Counted from the stretch's first letter, positions 9,590-18,825 are shown. The stretch: 64,000 nucleotides of DNA from DASYAN01 sp963727755 (GCA_963727755.1 CAVSHN010000009.1:1-64000), one strand, 5' to 3'. The notes: generated by a model not told the origin, from the letters alone. Numbers and translations: made by a program.

Positions 9590-9771
9590 TGCCTGAGAAT
9601 GAAATCATGTCTGAGACTCTAGCTGATAATTTGCTCGTATCTCTCTATTCAAGAACAAAACGAACCCTCATTTGAGGAGATCTACCCGGGAACGCATCTC
9701 CCCAACTTCTCAAAAGAAGCTGGAAAGTTATACGATCGAAGTTGTGCTGGGGAAGATCTAGTATAACTGCT
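9590..9771 (+). pseudogene. duplicated 3' end of ileS (fragment)
   Basis: This stretch repeats the last 60 or so codons of ileS (7432-7603). GAAATCATGTCTGAGACTCT matches GAGATCATGGCTGAGACTCT, and both end with ATCGAAGTTGTGCT, GGGAAGATCTAG. The copy is diverged and has extra bases, so it is not in one frame. The similarity continues through the terminator at 9801-9833. Only the 3' end is present; no promoter, start or catalytic part exists here. It is a relic of a segmental duplication or recombination across this locus. Confidence 0.8.
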
Positions 9772-9800
9772 ACTAATTTGTTCCTCCGCTATTGTAGAGG

Positions 9801-9833
9801 ATGCCCTGTCCTATTAGACAAGGCATCTTTTTT
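9801..9833 (+). terminator. duplicated ileS terminator
   Basis: ATGCC-TGTC / GACA-GGCAT, then seven T. It is homologous to the terminator at 7630-7680. It can still serve the leftward gene that ends at 9882 only if it works on the opposite strand, which lacks a T run. Confidence 0.7.
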
Positions 9834-9881
9834 GCGCTCAACATGTCCTAAAGGAACAGTAATGATTCAATTGCCTTGGTA

Positions 9882-11156
9882 TCATCTCAAACGACGAAAA
9901 CTAGTGAATCCTCTGGTTAACGTCGGTCTCATTCCCCCTATTCTTCCAGGGAAGCCACCGGTGACGGCAGGGGCTGAGACGGCAGTGCCACCAGGGAAGC
10001 CACCAGTGACGGCAGGGGCTGAGACGGCAGTGCCACCAGGGAAGCCACCGGTGACGGCAGGAGCTGAGACGGCAGTGCCACCAGGGAAGCCACCGGTGAC
10101 GGCAGGGGCTGAGACGGCAGTGCCACCAGGGAAGCCACCGGTGACGGCAGGAGCTGAGACGGCAGTGCCACCAGGGAAGCCACCGGTGACAGCAGGAGCT
10201 GAGACGGCAGTGCCACCAGGGAAGCCACCAGTGACGGCAGGAGCTGAGACGGCAGTGCCACCAGGGAAGCCACCAGTGACGGCAGGAGCTGAGACGGCAG
10301 TGCCACCAGGGAAGCCACCAGTGACGGCAGGGGCTGAGACGGCAGTGCCACCAGGGAAGCCACCAGTGACGGCAGGAGCTGAGACGGCAGTGCCACCAGG
10401 GAAGCCACCAGTGACGGCAGGAGCTGAGACGGCAGTGCCACCAGGGAAGCCACCAGTGACGGCAGGGGCTGAGACGGCAGTGCTACCAGGGAAGCCACCG
10501 GTGACAGCAGGAGCTGAGACGGCAGTGCCACCAGGGAAGCCACCGGTGACAGCAGGAGCTGAGACGGCAGTGCCACCAGGGAAGCCACCGGTGACAGCAG
10601 GAGCTGAGACGGCAGTGCCACCAGGGAAGCCACCAGTGACGGCAGGAGCTGAGACGGCAGTGCCACCAGGGAAGCCACCGGTGACGGCAGGAGCTGAGAC
10701 GGCAGTGCCACCAGGGAAGCCACCAGTGACGGCAGGAGCTGAGACGGCAGTGCCACCAGGGAAGCCACCGGTGACGGCAGGAGCTGAGACGGCAGTGCCA
10801 CCAGGGAAGCCACCGGTGACGGCAGGAGCTGAGACGGCAGTGCCACCAGGGAAGCCACCGGTGACGGCAGGAGCCGTTACGGCAGTGCCACCAGGGAAGC
10901 CACCAGTGACGGCAGGAGCTGAGACGGCAGTGCCACCAGGGAAGCCACCGGTGACGGCAGGAGCCGTTACGGCAGTGCCACCAGGAAAGCCTCCGATCCC
11001 ATCCGCTGCATAAGCGGTGCTACCCAAACCTGAAAGGACAACGCTTGTCAGGATAGCAATAAAGAACCCCACTACGGATAGAGCGGCAAGTCGAATCAAC
11101 CGCTTACATAGCAAAGGCTGTTCCTCCTGATAACCTTCGACTGATGTTTGTACCAT
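9882..11156 (-). CDS. membrane-anchored or secreted protein with about 23 GGFPGGTAVSAPAVT repeats
   Basis: The ATG at 11156 follows AAAGGAGA. Residues 18-50 contain a basic stretch and a long hydrophobic segment (LAALSVVGFFIAILTSVVLSGL) ending in STAYAADG, a signal peptide with a likely Ala-x-Ala cleavage site. The rest is about 23 copies of a 15-residue unit, varying mainly at S/T of AV(S/T)APAV. A 20-residue basic tail (RRLR end) closes it. Gly/Pro/Val/Ala-rich repeats of this kind resemble elastin- or adhesin-like stalks; no catalytic domain is seen. The leftward strand is chosen because only this frame has a ribosome site and signal peptide; the repeat leaves other frames open as well. 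Confidence 0.65.
   Translation of the reverse strand: MVQTSVEGYQEEQPLLCKRLIRLAALSVVGFFIAILTSVVLSGLGSTAYAADGIGGFPGGTAVTAPAVTGGFPGGTAVSAPAVTGGFPGGTAVTAPAVTGGFPGGTAVSAPAVTGGFPGGTAVSAPAVTGGFPGGTAVSAPAVTGGFPGGTAVSAPAVTGGFPGGTAVSAPAVTGGFPGGTAVSAPAVTGGFPGGTAVSAPAVTGGFPGGTAVSAPAVTGGFPGSTAVSAPAVTGGFPGGTAVSAPAVTGGFPGGTAVSAPAVTGGFPGGTAVSAPAVTGGFPGGTAVSAPAVTGGFPGGTAVSAPAVTGGFPGGTAVSAPAVTGGFPGGTAVSAPAVTGGFPGGTAVSAPAVTGGFPGGTAVSAPAVTGGFPGGTAVSAPAVTGGFPGGTAVSAPAVTGGFPGRIGGMRPTLTRGFTSFRRLR
9950..10990. repeat. 45-bp tandem repeat, about 23 copies
   Basis: Unit on the plus strand: CCACCAGGGAAGCCACCGG, then TGACGGCAGGAGCTGAGACG, then GCAGTG. Differences are few (CCG/CCA, GGG/GGA, ACGG/ACAG) and are spread in blocks, suggesting recent expansion or gene conversion. 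There are no unique spacers, so this is not a CRISPR array. Confidence 0.95.
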
Positions 11157-11662
11157 TAAGTTTCTCCTTTTTGCAATCAAACAGGAAGTTCTCACTGACT
11201 TTCGGACTTTCTCAGTTCTTATCGAACGGTTGACATGATGATCGTAATCAAGAGAAGCTTGTCGCTCCTCCTAGGAAACTATAACATATTTTTAATTATA
11301 TATCTATCTCTTATACATCGATAAATACATCCATTGGAATATTGTCGAATATATTTATAATAGTTTCTCTTTGGCAAGAGTGTGGGGATTTTCAGAGCGC
11401 AGGAAGGCAGAACCGCTAATTTGCGTCCTCTAGATTCTGTGATGATGGGCAACAACGAGATTAGGCAATATTCGTGCATCCCTTCCTTGTTTCTTCCAAG
11501 GGAGCATAATGTTATTGATGAGGTAGATCTCTTCCCACGAAGGGAAAATGAGAGTAGACTATTGTTCGTTAAATCAGTGGCTATCAACTAGGACTAACTC
11601 AAAACCTAATGTGTAGGCTTGGCTTCGTGCTCAAACGTATTTAGGAAGGAAATGGCCTCTTC
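11157..11662. other. intergenic region between divergent genes
   Basis: No gene I can support lies here. The first 120 bases hold the promoter and leader of the leftward repeat protein. The middle (11280-11370) is very AT-rich. A rightward ribosome site AGGAAGGAAATGG lies at 11643-11655, just before the oxidoreductase start. Confidence 0.4.
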
Positions 11663-13097
11663 ATGTCTATTCGTCAGGCTTATGACGCCATTGTCGTCGG
11701 TGCAGGTCCCAATGGCCTCTCAGCGGCAATCGTACTGGCCCGTGCAGGACGTTCTGTCCTTGTTGTTGAGGCTAGGGATACCATTGGTGGGGGTACACGC
11801 TCAAAAGAGTTAACATTGGCAGGCTTTGTACACGATGTTTGCTCTGCCATCCATCCACTAGGCTATTGTTCCCCTTTCTGGCGTACACTTCCGCTCGAAA
11901 GAGTATGGACTGGAATGGGTATATCCACCTGTAGCTCTGGCACATCCATTTGATGATGGAACAGCCGTGCTCTTGAGGCGCTCTATAGACAAGACCAGTG
12001 CCATGCTTGGCTCTGATGCTGCTGCTTACAAAAGGCTTCTGACACCCTTTGTTAAGAACTGGAACGCCATCGCTCGTGCTTTCCTTGGACCACTGCGCCT
12101 GACCCCACTCCTCCATCCCGTAGTCCTTGCGCCATTTGCCTTCTCTGCGGTGTGTTCTGCCCAATGGCTAACTGAACATCACTTTAAGGGAGAGCGGGCA
12201 CAAGCTCTGCTAGCTGGCATGTGTGCACATTCCATGTTACCGCTTGAGCGTCTAGCAAGCGCTGCCCCAGGACTAGCATTGATGACAGCCGGGCACATCT
12301 GTGGCTGGCCATTTCCTCGTGGCGGCTCACAAAAGATTGCTGATGCTCTCGCCGCTTATCTGCGCTCTCTGGGAGGAGAGATAGTTACCGGGTTAGAAGT
12401 AGAAAACATTGATGCACTGCCATCATCGCGTGTAGTCTTGTTTGATGTTACTCCACGCCAGTTGCTACGCATCGCTGGACATTGCCTGCCTGAGAATTAT
12501 AAGCGTAGTTTGCAGCGTTACCGCTATGGTCCAGGCTCTTTCAAGGTCGACTTTGCGCTTGCAGGTCCTATTCCCTGGAAAGCCCAGGATTGCTTGCTGG
12601 CTGGTACTGTGCACGTTGGAGGCACATTTGCGGAGATTGCAACGTCTGAACGTCAGGTTTGGCGAGGGCAGTTACCTGAACATCCCTATGTTTTAGTTGC
12701 ACAACAAAGTCTTTTTGATCCTACACGTGCACCGGAAGGGAGGCATACAGCCTGGACCTATTGCCATGTCCCTCATGGTTCAACCTTTGATATGACCAGT
12801 CGTATTGAGGCGCAGATTGAGCGCTTTGCTCCGGGGTTTTGTGAGCGCATTTTGGCCCGTCATGTTTTTACACCAGCAAATTTAGAACAATACAATGCTA
12901 ACTATGTTGGAGGAGATATTAACGGTGGAGCGCAAAGTATATGGCAAATCTTTACACGCCCTGTGTTTCGCTTAGTACCATATAGTACTCCAGCAAAAAA
13001 AATCTTTCTTTGTTCAGCATCGACTCCACCGGGTGGTGGAGTTCATGGACTGTGTGGTTACTTCGCTGCGCAGGCAGCATTACGCTCTGCTCTTTAA
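11663..13097 (+). pseudogene. FAD-dependent oxidoreductase of the phytoene-desaturase (CrtI-like) family, one frameshift
   Basis: The N-terminus has the dinucleotide-binding fold signature VVGAGPNGLSAA, followed by VVEARDTIGGGTRS, as in carotenoid desaturase and amine-oxidase-like flavoproteins. The C-terminus carries the second FAD-contact block STPPGGGVHGLCGYFAA, typical of phytoene-desaturase-like proteins. The frame breaks once near 11899 (between LPLE and EYGLEWVYPP). The repaired length is about 478 residues. No other carotenoid genes lie nearby, so a carotenoid role is not supported; the family also includes generic dehydrogenases. It stands alone, with about 400 bases before the next gene. 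Confidence 0.8.
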
Positions 13098-13505
13098 TGC
13101 TGCTTGTCTAGTACTTTCCTGCTAGTCCACAGCAGCAGGTGATAGTAAAATAGACGCCCTTATGCTAAAAAATAAGTTATATTTTTTTCTAGGAAGAAGG
13201 GTTCTATTCGGTGAAACTAGACCGTTTTAATTATATACGCAAAAGTGGTCGTTCTATTGGCATAAACAACATAACCAAGTCTTCGACCGTACAAATTGTA
13301 GCCAAGTTGAAAGTGTTGCTCGCCAAAAAGAGTTCCAGGCGATACCAGCAGACACCTTACCGAAGAGTACTGCCTACTATCCGCGTCATTTCAACGGAAA
13401 CCATATATTCGTTGCAGTGAATATTTGCGAATAGCCATTGACCGACTGGATCGAAATCATTGTCATATATAATCCTTGCTATTTCTTTTTAAGGAGGAAC
13501 TGACA
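13098..13505. other. intergenic region before the WD40 kinase
   Basis: Mostly non-coding. A frame of 69 codons starting with GTG at 13211 (basic, KSSRRYQQTPYRR) follows a weak AGAAGGG site but resembles nothing I know, so I do not call it a gene. The kinase ribosome site AAGGAGG is at 13490-13496. Confidence 0.35.
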
Positions 13506-15373
13506 ATGTATGATCGTGTTGGTCAAAAACTTGGCAATTATCTACTAACCTGCTTGCTCGGGCGGGGAGGGTTTGCTGACGTCTATCTAGGTCAGCATAT
13601 CTATCTCAATACTCAGGCCGCTATCAAGGTGTCGCTTGAACAGATGACAGCTCAGGACTTCCAGAGATTTCTCAAAGAGGCACAAATGGTTGCTGCTCTG
13701 AAGCATCCTCATATTCTACGAGTACTGGAGTTTGGTCAGGAGAATGCTACGCCTTTTCTGGTCATGGAGTATGCCGCTCATGGTACATTGCGTCAGTGCC
13801 ATCCTCAGGGCACAACAGTTCCACTATCGATAGTGGTATCGTATGTGAGGCAGGTGGCATCAGCACTGCAGTATGCCCATGACCAGAAAATTGTACACCG
13901 GGATGTGAAGCCAGAGAATATGTTAGTAGGGGACAAGGGCAATATTGTCCTCAGTGACTTTGGCACTGCTATCGCTGCCCACAAAACCCAATCGCTCAAT
14001 ACACATGATGCTATGGGCACTGTCTGGTATATGGCACCTGAACAAATTCGAGGCAGAGCACGCCCAGCCAGTGACCAATATGCATTAGCTGTAGTGGTCT
14101 ACGAATGGTTATGTGGGACATATCCATTCGTCGGTGCAACACCTATCGAAATTGCTCTCCAACATCTCTCCGAATCCACCACCATCACTGCAAGCCAGAG
14201 TTTCCTAGCATCCCACCAGTAGTAGAGCAGATCATACAGAAAGCGCTAGCCAAGGACCCACGGTTGCGTTTCCCTTCCATCCTAGAGTTTGTTTCTGCTC
14301 TTGAGGAGGCATGCCCGCCTGAAATGCAAACAAAACTGCTCATATCCCCTCAACAAATATCTACCCAGGAAGGTCCGTCAGGCGGATTAGCCGTGCCAGT
14401 GGTATCTGCTCTATCTGTACCGTTGCCACAGCGAGCTGTATTGACGTCGTTTGTTGGCACACCGATCTCTACCTATCGTGGTCATACTCATTTTGTAGAG
14501 GCACTGGCATGGTCACCAGACGGCTCTCGTATCGCCTCTGGAGGTTGGGATGAGAAAGTCCATGTCTGGGATCATACAAAAGTAGAACCTATTCTGGTCT
14601 ATGATGGTCATGCATCTAATAAAGCTGTGTCAGGGGGAATGCCTGAAGGAATGATATTTGCAGTGGCTTGGTCGCCAGATGGGACATCTATCGCATCTGG
14701 AAGTTGGGACAAAATGGTGCAGGTGTGGGATGCTTCCAATGGAAGACGAATCTGGATCTATCGCGGCCATCTTACCAGCGTGCCAGCATTGGCATGGTCC
14801 CCTGATGGTAGATGCATTGCCTCAGCAAGTGTTGATGGGACAGTACAGGTGTGGGAAGCTACCACAGGTAGACATATTCAAACCTTTGATGGTCATCATA
14901 GCTATGTGTACGCAGTAACATGGTCTCCAGATGGTAGACGCATTGCCTCGGGTGGAAACGACCGAAAAGTGCATATATGGGACGCGGTCACTGGTGAGCT
15001 GCTTCTAACGTACGAAAATCACGTCAGTGACGTTACCGCAGTAGCTTGGTCGCCAAATGGCTATTGTATCGCATCTGGAAGCAGCGTTTATGAAGGAACT
15101 GTACAGGTATGGGATGCTACAACGGGAATGCAAGTTCAAATCTATGAGGGACATAGCGGAAATGTGAAAGCAGTATCCTGGTCGCCAGACAGTACACGCA
15201 TTGCCTCGGCAGGCACCGATGGGACAGTGCATGTGTGGTACGCCTCTACCGGGTCACACATTTGGACCCATAGTGGTCATTTTGATCAAGTAAATGTTGT
15301 ACAATGGTCTCCGGACGGCATTAGCATTGCTTCGGCTGGCAGGGACACGACAGTGCAAATATGGCATGCATAG
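13506..15373 (+). pseudogene. Ser/Thr protein kinase with seven WD40 repeats, frameshifted
   Basis: A Hanks-type kinase is joined to a WD40 propeller. Kinase motifs in order: glycine loop LGRGGFADVYLG, lysine in AAIKVSLE, HRDVKPEN, DFGTAI, APEQI. The frame then slips twice within about 30 bases (near 14172 and 14195; HLSES, PPPSLQA, KPEFPSIPP are in three frames), right at the end of the kinase domain. The second part has seven repeats ending in VWD/IWD-type motifs, enough for a complete propeller, with the pattern AWSPDG..IASG. I see no transmembrane segment between the two parts, so a cytosolic signalling protein is likely. The start follows AAGGAGG with a good spacing. Confidence 0.85.
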
Positions 15374-15547
15374 GTAGTAGTAGAAGAAAAGTGACCTTTC
15401 ATCTCAAATCGATCATCATGGATAGGAAACGTTGCACCTTTTAATGGTACAATGCTCTTAGGCAAACGGCCATCGATATAGAAAGAACAGCTTCAACTCA
15501 TATTCAACGGAGAATGGGTATTTGCATCACAAGAAAGGTAGATAGAG

Positions 15548-16387
15548 ATGGATGTTCCGATTATGACGCAAGAACTGTCAGATCGAATAGAGCAGTCGAA
15601 AGCAGGCTATATCGAATCATGGATGCAGGGCATGCGTGAGCAACCAGGTAACCCCTTCGGGGTCGTAATCCAACATTTTGGGAGAGCGAGGGCCTTCGCG
15701 GCTCGCAATCTCGCTCATGTAGGTCTCTTTAATCGTGTGATAGGCATAGGCCCAGAGCATGCGGCTCAGCTCGCTGATATCATACGCTTCTATGAGGTAC
15801 AGGGAGTGCCATATCGTATTGATCTCAATCCCTATCGTGTCAGCCCTGAACTGCTTACAGGTCTAACTGACTATGGATTTCATGAGTCCATGTTTCAGAG
15901 CATGTTATACGGTGTTCCCTCAGCAGTCCCGCTGGATCCCCCTCCCTCTGTGGCCATCGAGGATGTCTCCTTTGAGCGTTTGGTGTGCTTTGTCGACGTA
16001 TACATGCATGGCTTTCAGGGGGCATTGCATGGACAGGGAAGTGAAGTAAAGCTTCTTGCGAGCGCCCTCGAGGTGCTCTATGGACGTGCAGGATGGCAAT
16101 TCAGTTTGGTAAGCGTTGATGAGAAACCAGCTAGCATTGGTCTACTCTACATTCGGGATGGGATCGCGTCATTAGCTGGAAGTGCCACTATTCCCTCTTT
16201 CAGGAACCGGGGATGCCAGACAGTAACGCTTGCCCAGCGTTTTGCTCTTGCTGCTGAAGCGAAGTGCACCCTGATTGTTGGGCAAACGGAGGCAGGCAGT
16301 GTGGCTCAGGCCAATATGGAACGTATGGGGATGCGTACAGCCTACACTCGTGCAATATGGACCCGAGTACGCCCTGCCAGAACATGA
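15548..16387 (+). CDS. GNAT-family N-acetyltransferase-like protein
   Basis: This is a 279-residue protein. The C-terminal half shows the acetyltransferase pattern: ASIGLLYIRDGIASLAGSATIP, then SFRNRGCQTVTLAQRFALA in place of the classic R/Q-x-x-G-x-G/A acetyl-CoA loop, then an ANMERMGM segment like the usual N-x-x-x-x-x-x-G-F end. The N-terminal half (IIRFYEVQGVPYRIDL) is typical of a group of two-domain GNAT proteins in soil bacteria. Substrate unknown. The gene starts with ATG and is convergent with the HAD hydrolase gene; a hairpin separates them. Confidence 0.7.
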   Translation: MDVPIMTQELSDRIEQSKAGYIESWMQGMREQPGNPFGVVIQHFGRARAFAARNLAHVGLFNRVIGIGPEHAAQLADIIRFYEVQGVPYRIDLNPYRVSPELLTGLTDYGFHESMFQSMLYGVPSAVPLDPPPSVAIEDVSFERLVCFVDVYMHGFQGALHGQGSEVKLLASALEVLYGRAGWQFSLVSVDEKPASIGLLYIRDGIASLAGSATIPSFRNRGCQTVTLAQRFALAAEAKCTLIVGQTEAGSVAQANMERMGMRTAYTRAIWTRVRPART

Positions 16388-16406
16388 TTGTAGCACCTAT
16401 GTGAGC

Positions 16407-16442
16407 GGCTTTTCCGGAGAAGCATGTTCTCCTGGAAAAGCC
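16407..16442. terminator. hairpin between convergent genes
   Basis: GGCTTTTCCGGAGAA and TTCTCCTGGAAAAGCC form a 15-bp stem with one bulged T around GCATG. It sits between two convergent stop codons, so it may end transcription from both sides, though the T tracts are within the stem. Confidence 0.6.
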
Positions 16443-16463
16443 CATGGTTTGGCCAAATTTACC

Positions 16464-17138
16464 TTATACTGGACTGAGAAGTTGTTCCACTGTACAGTTA
16501 TTCAAATCTCCTATGTGGTCAAATACCCTATCTGGAACGAAGTTCTCTGGTGGTTGCTGGGCTGCATATTTGCCTTGTTTGACTAATACTGTAGTGACTT
16601 TTGGTCCTAGCGCCTTTTTTGTATCTGCAAGAATGCTCGGTTTGTCGTCAATGATGACATAATGAGCAGCGGGATAAAGCCTCATGATTTCGTCTAGATG
16701 CTCTTGCTTGTGGGTATAGAGTAAAACCTTGCCCTCTACGGCGTCAGCCAACGCGCTGTTGAAAATCTTCTCTGCCTGGAAATGCCGGTCACCATCGGAG
16801 ATAATCACTACCTGTCCTATGGTCTTGAGATGTTGTATAGTCTCCAACGCGTATGGATAGAGTGCTCTATCGAAAGGATAGTGCTCGAATAGGGAGCAGA
16901 TGTGCAGGTAGGTTTGTTCATCCATGTCAGCAGTTGAAGTCTGTTCACGGAATTTAGCGAGTGCTGCTGGTATGTCTACAACGTCCTTCTCTTTTCGTAC
17001 CTGCTCGTAGATATCCCAAAATTGCTGAGCTAATTGCGGTCCAAGGGCTGCTTGGAGGTGCTGATCTAGGTCTGCCTTGACACGATCATTGTCTAGGAGT
17101 GTATTATCGACGTCGATTAAGAAAACCGTGCGTGGCAT
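16464..17138 (-). CDS. HAD-family hydrolase
   Basis: This is a 224-residue haloacid-dehalogenase-superfamily phosphatase. Motif I is IDVDNTLLDND (nucleophile and general-acid aspartates), motif II is VIISDGD, and motif IV includes YVIIDDKPSILADTK, with an alpha-helical cap in between. It is probably a small-molecule phosphatase; the substrate cannot be read from sequence. The start ATG at 17138 follows GGGAGAGAT. The end is close to the hairpin at 16407. Confidence 0.75.
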   Translation of the reverse strand: MPRTVFLIDVDNTLLDNDRVKADLDQHLQAALGPQLAQQFWDIYEQVRKEKDVVDIPAALAKFREQTSTADMDEQTYLHICSLFEHYPFDRALYPYALETIQHLKTIGQVVIISDGDRHFQAEKIFNSALADAVEGKVLLYTHKQEHLDEIMRLYPAAHYVIIDDKPSILADTKKALGPKVTTVLVKQGKYAAQQPPENFVPDRVFDHIGDLNNCTVEQLLSPV

Positions 17139-17446
17139 AGAATATCTCTCCCATTCCCTTTATGATCATTCGTGTATACGTTGTTAGGATGATAGAAGTT
17201 TCTGGAGCCGTTGCCAAATTGATAGGTAAAATTCGTGACAGAAAAAGGGCTTGAGCCCGCCGCAAGCTATGGGGGACTTCAGTCGAAGTCGTGGCAAAAG
17301 CTACGAAAGCCCGTTCGCATATGATTCTGTGGAATATTCCAATGTTACATATTCAACTATGCTTCGTTCTAGATTAGGAGAGTAACTTTCTTTCCCCCCA
17401 CGGGATTTGGGTGGGTCCCCTGAAAGGTTCTTGTGGAGGTTTTTCT
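17139..17446. other. leader region with an IS605-like right-end hairpin
   Basis: No gene is seen. At 17394-17420 CCCCCCAC, GGGATTTG, GGTGGGTCCCC makes a hairpin resembling the right ends of the IscB elements at 35621 and 43361 (all end in GGTGGGTCTCC or GGTGGGTCCCC). Upstream, GACTTCAGTCGAAGTC (17277-17292) is a near-perfect palindrome. It may be a relic of an IS200/IS605-type element, but no nuclease coding sequence remains. Confidence 0.3.
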
Positions 17447-18415
17447 GTGTCCTCGTCATTTGTATCCTTTGGAGGTGCGCCGACTTCATTTTGCCAATGT
17501 TGCCGCAATCCACTTCCTCCAAATAGTCTTCAGTGTGGGTATTGTGGCTACGACAACTCGTCTGTACAGGCCTTCTTCCCTCCAGCTTCTCTACCCTCTA
17601 ATGCAATATCATCAGCATTTATCGCTCCGCCTCAGACTCCAGAGATCTCGCTATCTATACCAGAACAGCGCCGTATCCTGAACATGAAAAAGGTGGTGGG
17701 TCTTATCATCGTGCTCTTGATGCTTGTTGGCGGTAGCATTGCTGGTTGGACATTACTGGTTTTGAGGCAAACAGCAGTGCATACCACTACTGTATCCACC
17801 AGCTATCCCATACCGAAAGCTACACCACTCTTTGCTGAAACATTCATGAATAATAGCAAGCAGTGGAATATGCAAAGCATGCAAGGAAGATATCTGGTGT
17901 CTATGAAGAAGGGCAACTTGCTTCTGGAAGATGATGACAATAGGATCTTCCCAGCAATACTTCCCAGTAGCAAGCCCTTCGGCAATTATAAGTTGATTGT
18001 TAATGCAAATCTTTCTAAGGGCGACCGACAAAATGGATATGGCCTGTGTATTCGAGGAACTACCGATGCTCAAGGCAATCTTCTTGCTTATTATCGCATT
18101 GAATTCTATGGTAATGGCACATATATGATTTTCAAGGTGGTGACAGATGCTAGTGGGAATACCAGCTCCACGACGTTGGTAGGTGCTACAGCGCATGTAG
18201 CTATCCAGCCTGTGGGACATGTCAATCAGGTTGTGGTTATTGCCAATGGTTCAAAGATGACTTTGATTGTTAATGGGCAGATGGTACGAACCTTCTCGGA
18301 TGCCAGTTATACCAGTGGTGTCATTGCACTCTTTGTCTCCAACTTGTCTAGTGCTCATCCAGGAGCGCAGGCAGCATTTTCTCATCTGGCGATCTATGCA
18401 GTAAATGCAAAGTAA
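17447..18415 (+). CDS. zinc-ribbon protein with one membrane helix and an outside LamG-like domain
   Basis: I take the GTG at 17447, 8 bases after GGAGG. Residues 15-40 have CQCC and CGYC, a double-cysteine zinc ribbon that would be cytoplasmic. A Pro/Ser linker leads to KKVVGLIIVLLMLVGGSIAGW, a single membrane helix near residue 85. The outer 190 residues are a beta-rich domain (FAETFMNNSKQW, YLVSMKKGNLLLED, YGLCIRGT, YYRIEFYGNGTY, NQVVVIANGSKMTLIVNGQ) resembling concanavalin/LamG-type or DUF1080-like sugar-binding folds. Proteins with this layout are common in multicellular Chloroflexota. Role unknown, possibly sensing or binding wall carbohydrate. Confidence 0.65.
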   Translation: MSSSFVSFGGAPTSFCQCCRNPLPPNSLQCGYCGYDNSSVQAFFPPASLPSNAISSAFIAPPQTPEISLSIPEQRRILNMKKVVGLIIVLLMLVGGSIAGWTLLVLRQTAVHTTTVSTSYPIPKATPLFAETFMNNSKQWNMQSMQGRYLVSMKKGNLLLEDDDNRIFPAILPSSKPFGNYKLIVNANLSKGDRQNGYGLCIRGTTDAQGNLLAYYRIEFYGNGTYMIFKVVTDASGNTSSTTLVGATAHVAIQPVGHVNQVVVIANGSKMTLIVNGQMVRTFSDASYTSGVIALFVSNLSSAHPGAQAAFSHLAIYAVNAK

Positions 18416-18420
18416 AAATA

Positions 18421-18825
18421 TCATACAGAAGAACTTGGTGTATACGAAAGATGAACGGTGCGTTGCCGTGGACCATCCAGCTCAACCAGAATAATGCGTT
18501 GCCACGTGCCTAGAAGCAGTCTATGATTGGCATAAGGTATCACGAGGGATGGGCCAATAATAGATGAGAGAATATGATCAGATGTGTGCGAAGGATCATG
18601 GGGATGGCGATACCTGATCTGTGGTAGCACACCTCGAAGTGCGTCAAGAAGATCGAGGTCAGTTCCTGGGTCTAAATCTGCCGTAGTAATTGCACAGGTT
18701 GTATGTGCTACAAAGAGCATACACATGCCTTGCCCATTTTTAACATCCTGTAAATGTTTTTCGACTGTGCCAGTAATATCTACAATTTGATCTTTCTGTT
18801 TTGTCCTTACACTGATGGTTGCCAT
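18421..18825 (-). CDS. YjbQ/UPF0047 family protein
   Basis: This 134-residue single-domain protein belongs to the UPF0047 (YjbQ) family, some members of which have weak thiamine-phosphate synthase activity. Characteristic elements: VEKHLQDV, the metal-site block FVAHTTCAITTAD, RHPHDPSHTSDHILSS, and GTWQRIILVELDGPR with the usual Gly-x-Trp-Gln. Length is typical. It is convergent with the zinc-ribbon gene, the two stops being only a few bases apart. Confidence 0.85.
   Translation of the reverse strand: MATISVRTKQKDQIVDITGTVEKHLQDVKNGQGMCMLFVAHTTCAITTADLDPGTDLDLLDALRGVLPQIRYRHPHDPSHTSDHILSSIIGPSLVIPYANHRLLLGTWQRIILVELDGPRQRTVHLSYTPSSSV

Noticed and set aside
9950..10990. CRISPR array.
   Set aside because: The 45-bp repeats are head to tail with no unique spacers and code for protein repeats.
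9742..11013. A 423-codon open frame on the plus strand made of PPGKPPVTAGAETAV units.
   Set aside because: It is the other strand of the 45-bp repeat. It has no signal peptide, its first part overlaps the ileS relic, and the minus-strand frame has a good ribosome site.
11279..11587. A 102-codon minus-strand frame.
   Set aside because: No ribosome site, AT-driven composition (KNYYKYI-like), no family resemblance.
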